A stretch of DNA of 64,000 nucleotides from Ryuthela nishihirai (taxonomy: Eukaryota > Arthropoda > Arachnida > Araneae > Heptathelidae): the NCBI GenBank assembly GCA_038380435.1, contig JAWZYU010000013.1, forward strand, positions 13,033,901-13,097,900. Direction: 5' to 3'. Below are positions 57,742 through 64,000 of this stretch, in pieces. Under the pieces are notes generated by a model that worked only from the letters and a program-made list of their open reading frames with translations, did not search any database and was not told where the DNA came from. The translations under genes were made by a program, and so were the position numbers. Numbering within the stretch: position 1 is the stretch's first letter; every line of letters begins with the position of its first letter.

Positions 57742-59740
57742 TAGTTTTTCAACAATTGTGAGTTTCACACAAGTTTCTTGGGTCTGACTCTGCTGCTGTT
57801 AACCCTTCCAGCCCTCCCCCCCCCCCCTGAAAAAAACTGGTCTACATTCAAGCCCAGCTACTTTTTTTTCACTATAAACAACTTTAGAACTTTTTTCCAA
57901 ATAACTAATAAAAAGAATTGTGGCATGTTATATGCCAATTTAATCAGTATTTTAATCCTGGATTTTTTTAAATAAAATATGTATAAAAAAGATGAGTAGT
58001 TTTATTTCAGTGGGGCTTTTATAGAGGCCTATAATAAAAGAAATGCATCTGGCAATGCAAATAAAAATTAATTTAAAAAAAGTAATAGAAATGATTATAA
58101 TGCACATGAATAGAAAGGCTATTTATTTCTGAGTAACAAAAAAAAATGAAATAAAATATATATATTAAAACAAGAAAATGACTCCCATTTTGTATTTTTT
58201 TTTTTCTTGTTACCATACTTTGAGAAAAGTCCAGGCTTTTGCCAACTGTGCTGAATCATATCAATAAGTCAACTCTAGAATTTTTTTTTAAAATAACCAT
58301 TTAACTGAAATAGGTCATGTTATATACCAAAAATAAACAGAATTTAATTCCAAATTTTATAAAAATAAATTTACCAAAAAAGTATTGTAATAAATTTTTT
58401 TTTTACAGTGATATGGTGAAAAAAATAGATCGGACAATGTAATGAAGGCTTTATTTTGGAAAACCAGATAAATAAAAACATTTTTATTATATATTAAAAA
58501 GATATTTCTTTCTGAATAATACAATATTTACCTGAAACATAATATTTATTTCTTTTACTGATTCTTTTCTGTGTGGTTTATTTAAAAACACTGGCCAGCA
58601 TTATACAAAGTGACTTGGATTGCTCACATGAATTGGATTTTTCTGTCCTGTTTATCAAATGGAAAGACTCTTTCTTGGCTACCTTTTTACTAAAGATTAT
58701 GTATTTTTCCTTTGGGTGTTGAAGTCTGGCAATCTTTGCTAAGTGTAGAAAGGTTAGTGCACCATGGTTAAAAAGTAAGTATCTATGTCCTCAGAATGGC
58801 ACAGCCAATATATAGAAAGGGGGAGGGGATAAATATTTTAATACCACTGAATATAAACTTAAAAACTTATAATTTAAGAAAAATTGAAACTTTGTTGGTG
58901 ATAAAAACCCTTGCCAAAATTATCCTCCCACGGGAAAAATGATTCCCACACCAAGGAAGTCCTTTTTTGCTTCCATTTGCCATTGTAATTTTTTTTTAAA
59001 TATATATGTATATCATATAAAAATATAAAATTCAGGCTTGAAAAATAATATTTTGTTTTTTCATTAGATGCATATTTTATTAAACTACAATATAAATAAT
59101 TCAATAAAGTTATCTGATTGTGATATTTTAGAAGTGCTGTATGGTATTGCCGATTTGTTTGTTAATCTTACTCTTTATTGAAGCAATCACCTGCTTTAAG
59201 CTCACAAGTTTGATTTTAACTATTATCAACAAATTTTTCCTTGAAGTTTTGAAAATATCTTGAAAATTAACAAAAAACTGCATTTTCAAAAATGGAAGAT
59301 TTTGGAAGTAATTACAAAGTACTTATCTCCAATTTTTTTTCCCTCATTTTACACTCTTTTCTGCCTTAAACCTATTTCAACATTACAGAAATTATTCTTA
59401 TCATTTATCCCAGCATTCTATGTATCTTTCCCACCCCTTCAGATTGAAACTGAAAGTAAAAATAAGCTTTCATATTGCTCAATACACAGTGTCACAATAG
59501 AAGGAGGAAGTAGCAGGTGTTCTAATTGCTTGCTCACATGTGCAAGTGTGGGGAGAGCCAGATGTCTGCTAAGTGGCTGCATGTCATGTTGTTTACATGG
59601 ATTTAGTGAATATACAATTCCTTGGTAAAGTTAGTATTTCGTTTCCTTTTATAATTAAACCTTTGTTTTCATAATTTCTGTGGATTTACTTTATTTCTAT
59701 AAGTATCGATATTTTTGGCCGATCAGTATCAAAGTTATGC

Positions 59741-60312
59741 TATAAAGCCAGTAATGCATCTATCATTGTTACAAACAATGGGAGTAGAACTAACAACATT
59801 GTTTAGAACAGTGGTTCTCAACTTTTTATGCTTCACATACCTCCTGGAAATGTGCATGTAACTGGCGTACCCCTTGTATAATAGATAAAACTATAGTTAT
59901 AGTATATCAATGGGAATAAAATAAAACATATATATATATGACTTTTGAGCTCTCACAGTGTACCCCCAAAAATTTTACCACTTACCCCACATTGAGAACC
60001 AATGGTTTAGAACATCACTGAAATGCTCAACCCACCTAGCCACATGATAGAATCCTCACCTTCCATAACCTTACCTTGTTTATCCTTCAATCCCTATATA
60101 CCTTTCTGTTTTTTACCACTAAAACATTAACTATCTAGTACAGCTATCTGCTGTTGTGTTATCTAACTGCTTCCTTGGCTTTGTCAGCCAAGCCATCAAG
60201 TCAAAGATTCTTATCAGCTACTAAATGATCTTTTACACATTTATTAAGCTCTTTGTAATGCTTTCTATTAGGACTAGTAGGGTATTGATTAAGGACATTC
60301 CTGCAGTTCTTT
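59741..60312 (-). mobile_element. RTE LINE, copy D fragment
   Basis: Minus-strand segment matching copy A about 15569-15930 (atgcatctatcattgttaca to gacattcctgcagttc), from the linker before the RT domain. It is split by a hAT MITE; both halves join perfectly when that is removed. Confidence 0.85.
59809..60004. mobile_element. 196-bp hAT MITE inserted in LINE copy D
   Basis: Ends cagtggttctcaa and ttgagaaccaatg are imperfect inverted repeats of a common hAT type. A perfect 8-bp target duplication gtttagaa flanks it (59801-59808 and 60005-60012). No coding capacity. Confidence 0.93.
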
Positions 60313-60393
60313 TTATTCATTTTAAATAAATCGTATGATTTCATGTAATAAAATGAATGGACTAAAACATTTTAAAAATATTTCTTAAAGAAT

Positions 60394-60586
60394 TACCCCT
60401 CAAGCAGCTGCTTGCCACAGAGGTCTGACAGGAGCCTGTCAGTTTAATATACCATAGAGAAGAGTTGTGAGGAAGGCAAGGCCTCAGCAAAAAGACAACA
60501 CAAATATTCATGCCTTACTCAGGGCTCAAATCCATCTCCCTTCGATCAATAGCCAAGCCAACTAACCACACAGTTACCGGGATGAC
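60394..60586 (-). mobile_element. SINE-B copy, diverged
   Basis: Minus-strand: tacccctcaagcagctgctt then gaggtctgacaggagcctgt, tRNA head decayed (agggctcaaatccatctccc). No target duplication found. Confidence 0.82.
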
Positions 60587-61716
60587 AAAAAACTCTTTAA
60601 TACATCTAGAAATTCACTTGTTAATATTAATCTTCTAACTTTCTTTTCCATGCTGGAATATTAGAAGAGGGTAGGTCATCTTTGTAGTTACATGCTTGAG
60701 GAAAACTATGTACAACTTGAATGAAGGAATACAAGAAATCAAGTGCATAGAAATATTACAGCTGCAATATAAATATTTAAAATAATCCCCTTGGATGCAC
60801 AAACACTCTATAGCAACAATATTCAGCAGATATATTCCTAAGTTCATAAAAGCTGTCATAAATACTGCTCATAGCAATCCTTCATTATTTACTTAATGAA
60901 CAATCATTTTCATCAATCAAAAATGCAATTGCAACACAGATATTAGTCTCTCTCATATCCAAATGGATCATCATAAGGAATATATTCATGATAATTTTAT
61001 AACATAAATAATAGAATTATGATTATAATAAATATATTCATCTAAAATATATTTAATAATATACTAAAAATGGAAGAACTTCGAACACTTTGCAACAATA
61101 TGCACATGCTCACACTAAACCAACCAGCAAAAATTCAGACAGTACATATGGCATTATATAGTCATACCTTAGTTTACATTGTTATTGTGTCCTGCAAAAA
61201 TGTGTCATAGACCTAAACAACGTATGCTAAAATAGTTTTTATATAAGAAATAATAGAAAAGAGAGTTAATGCATGTGCATAATCTGAAAAGTAAAAACCC
61301 ATGTGCTTCATCACTATTATTTTCCTATGCAAGTGAAATGCATTTGATAATGTAGCTACTTTTATGTAGTTCTGAGTATTATAATATTGAAATAAAAAAA
61401 TGTTTAGAAAATAACCCATTTGAAAATAATTAAATTGTGTGCCAGTTCCAATTAACATTATGGTATTAATTTGGTGTTAAAATAATGCAATGATTTTAAA
61501 GTATAAAACAGAATACAATACAAATATTTTAAACAAATAGCTTTAGAAGCATACCTAACTATGTGTATGTTTGTGTCAGAATGTTTTTTTTTTTTCTGTA
61601 ACCAGACTCATTAATTATTGGAAGTAGTTCAAGTTCAAGCAAAAAAACACTGAGTTTGTCTTTACTGCATATATTATTAGCATTGAACTGTATCATAATT
61701 ACAAATATACTAAATA

Positions 61717-63264
61717 CACTGCTCACAAAAATTAGGGGATATTTCAAAATGAATATGAAGTGATAAAAAAAAATTTGAATTTTTTTTATTAAACAAGAAC
61801 ATCAGGAAAACAAATGACAAGTCAAAGAAAGTTGTTCGATTATGCAAATGAGATGCAAAACCAACTTTGATGTCATTGGTAAAAATGCACTATACAAAAG
61901 TCTGAAAGTACTGGAGTATCTGCACGTTCAATGATCTTGAAAGTACTGGAGTATCTGCACGTTCAATGATCTTGAAAGTGCACATCCTGCAATTTCCCAG
62001 CCCTTGCAGTGCCCCTGCAGCACGATTTGCCCGAATGTGAACCCTGGAGAGCCATAGGATGTCTTGAAGCTGGTCAGACACAGACGACAGTGGCAACAGC
62101 ACTTGGAACATCTCAAAACGTGATTAGCAGACTGTGGAATCACTTTCAGGAGACTGGCACAGTACGAAGAAGATGAGGGCAGGGTCGCTCATCTGCCACA
62201 ACAGCAAGAGATGACCGCTACTTGACCTTATTGGCAAGAAGGAACAGGCGCAGCAATGCAACAGAGCTGTAGGGACAGTTGCTTGCTGCCACTAGATGAC
62301 GGATATGCACCCAAACCATACAAAATCGGCTCCATCGTGTTGGACTGCATGCCCGGCGACCAATGGTATGTATTCCGTTATCTGCTGAACACCATAGAAG
62401 GTGGGCTGATGAGCATCGTCATTGGACCCGTGATGAGTGGTCAACTGTCCTCTTCTCTGATGAGTCACGGTTCAGTCTGCAGCCTGACAATCATTGTGTC
62501 CTGATCTGGCATGAATGAGGAACATGGGAGAATCCATGTTTCATGCGAGAAAGGGACTCCTTCGGTGGTGGTGGAATCATGGTGTGAGCTGGCATCAGCA
62601 TTGGTGGTCGTACCGACCTTCACGTCATCAGAAACGGATCACTGACTGTCAGATATCGAGATGAGGTCCTGCACCCTATAGTGGTACCCTATGCTGGAGC
62701 AGTTGGAAACAACTTTCTTTTCATGGACAATAATGCAAGGCCCCATCATCCGCATCTCGTCAACAACATGCTTCAGGAGGCAGGAATCAAACGCATGGAC
62801 TGGCCTTCACGTTCTCCAGACCTGAATCCCATTGAACATGCTTGGGATGCACTGGGAAGACGTCTGGCAAACCGTCCAATGCCTCCCACAACACTTCTTG
62901 AGCTGGAAGTTGCCCTGGAGTAAAGGTGGCAGAGGATCCCACAAGAACTGTTGGATATTCTGATCCTGTCCATGCCCCATCGCTGTCAGTGTGTTTTGGC
63001 AGTCTTGGGTGACCATACACCCTACTGAACAGTCAATGTGTGGCACTCTCGTCCAGTTTGACATGCTTCTATTCACCCCCACCAATATATCACTTGCTAC
63101 TCAATCACAACAATTGAGTTTGCATCTCATTTGCATAATCGAACAACTTTCTTTGACTTGTCGTTTGCTTTTCTGATGTTCTGGTTTAATAAAAAAAATT
63201 CAAATGCTTCTTTTTTATTGCTTCATATTCATTTTGAAATATCCCCTAATTTTTGTGAGCAGTG
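61717..63264 (+). mobile_element. Complete Tc1-like transposon, 1,548 bp
   Basis: TA at 61715-61716 and 63265-63266. Ends cactgctcacaaaaattagg in both orientations; inverted similarity extends about 150 bp inward (to gttgttcgattatgcaaatg). One transposase reading frame occupies the middle. A 35-bp direct duplication sits at 61903-61972 inside the left end region. Confidence 0.92.
62021..63028 (+). pseudogene. Tc1-type transposase, single frame with six premature stops
   Basis: The same frame can be read from 62021 to the TGA at 63026-63028, about 335 codons, normal for Tc1 transposases. It holds the paired helix-turn-helix region (CLEAGQTQTTVATALGTSQN, VISRLWNHFQETGTVRR), the first catalytic Asp in LFSDESRFS, the second-Asp motif as MDNNARPH (normally ending D-N-A-R-P-H, so that Asp is changed to Asn), and WPSRSPDLNPIEHAWD with the catalytic Glu 34 residues on: a DD34E layout. 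Six in-frame stops (for example near 62174, 62268, 62298, 62516, 62584 and 62921) and no frameshift that I could see. Dead. Confidence 0.9.
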
Positions 63265-63900
63265 TAACACTTGAATATAAACACTTGAAAAATGTTAAAA
63301 TAAATTCAGGATTACAAATTATTATCCATGAATGTATTTGAATGTTATTGACAACATATACCAGGATATGATATTATACAGTTTGCAGCATATTTGCAAA
63401 TCAGTTTAAACCAGGATGGCTTATACTTTGTTTTGACTCTACTACTATATCAGGGGTAGCCAACCTTTTTATGCAACATTCCACATATTATGTTCGAAAT
63501 TGTCACATACCACCCAGGGCACTGTATGGGTTTATCTTCATTTCTAAATTATTCAAGTTGGTTGACATTCCACTGGACAAGAGCTGTGCATTCCACAGAT
63601 TGGCTCTCCTTGTACTATATCAACATACTAATAATAAAATTAATTATAGATGCCCTAATTTATATTATCATATCTAATATTTGCAATGATTTTATTGTAC
63701 AACAATATATGTCTACAACATTTCTACTCTAATTCAATGGGTAATGGTACTCTAATTCAATGGAAATTTTGATTGATTATGATAATTTTGAATTGAATTG
63801 GTAATGCAACTCTTCATGCTATATTACTTACACTTTGCATGTAGGAACTTTGGTGAAAAGATTTAGTATAACTTATTAGTATTTTCATTTAGCCTCAAAT

Positions 63901-64000
63901 ACGTCCCATGGCAGAGTGGTTAGTGCGCTTGGCTACTGATCTAAGGGACCTGGGTTCAAGCCCGGGTAAGGCATGGATGTATGTGTTGTTTTTCTGTTGA
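63901..64000 (+). mobile_element. SINE-B copy, cut by window edge
   Basis: tRNA-like head cgtcccatggcagagtggtt, B box gggttcaagcccggg, then the first part of the body (gtgttgtttttctgttga). The rest is outside the window. Confidence 0.88.

Larger units (their letters stand above)
57135..64000 (+). other. Chk2-like gene, intron 3 (at least 6.9 kb, continues beyond window)
   Basis: Begins gtaagt. No matching acceptor plus kinase-like frame is seen to 64000. Between 57742 and 59740 and between 60587 and 61716 it is plain AT-rich DNA. Confidence 0.6.

Noticed and set aside
59260..59628. 122-codon frame inside Chk2 intron 3 considered as an additional exon
   Set aside because: Its translation has no kinase or FHA content and no suitable acceptor and phase to follow exon 3.
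63452..63475. caggggtagccaaccttttt, similar to a hAT terminus
   Set aside because: No partner end or 8-bp duplication was found in the remaining sequence, so an element cannot be bounded.

Overview
The window is eukaryotic, AT-rich and dominated by transposable elements. Two host genes are supported: the last coding exon of an M14-type carboxypeptidase-like protein at the left edge, and the first three coding exons of a checkpoint kinase 2 (Chk2/loki-like) gene from 46.5 kb onward. Spliced exons, kilobase-scale introns, tRNA-derived SINEs, an RTE/BovB-like LINE family and many Tc1/mariner-type and hAT elements fit an arthropod genome. An arachnid is my best guess, but that is inference; nothing in the sequence fixes the species.

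Layout. 1-0.5 kb: carboxypeptidase terminal exon. 0.5-12.6 kb: mostly unique AT-rich DNA with a 1-kb-spaced direct repeat and a 110-bp TA-flanked MITE. 12.65-18.66 kb: an internally deleted Tigger/pogo-like transposon carrying one SINE and a near-complete RTE LINE, which itself carries a second SINE. 19-39 kb: a dense field of tRNA-Met-derived SINEs (SINE-A), scattered tRNA-derived SINE-B copies, three MITEs with long terminal inverted repeats, a 38-bp minisatellite and a 240-bp-arm fold-back. 39.3-45 kb: a MITE, a dead hAT transposon inside a possible larger TA-flanked element, and a mariner remnant.

46.5-64 kb: the Chk2-like gene on the + strand. Three exons join in consistent phase and encode an N-terminal segment plus most of an FHA domain; the kinase part lies beyond the window. 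Intron 2 (8.2 kb) holds two RTE LINEs, a SINE-A, a SINE-B and a TA-flanked fold-back element with 380-bp arms. Intron 3 (over 6.8 kb) holds a solo-TIR MITE, a LINE fragment with a hAT MITE inside it, SINE-B copies and a complete but dead Tc1-like transposon.

No new cellular pathway is visible. The most informative signals are the nested insertion history with readable target-site duplications, a short 3' tail shared by the RTE LINE and SINE-B that suggests a LINE-SINE partnership, the long inverted repeats (one inside the Chk2 gene), and a Tc1 transposase whose six premature stops can all be explained by C-to-T or G-to-A changes.
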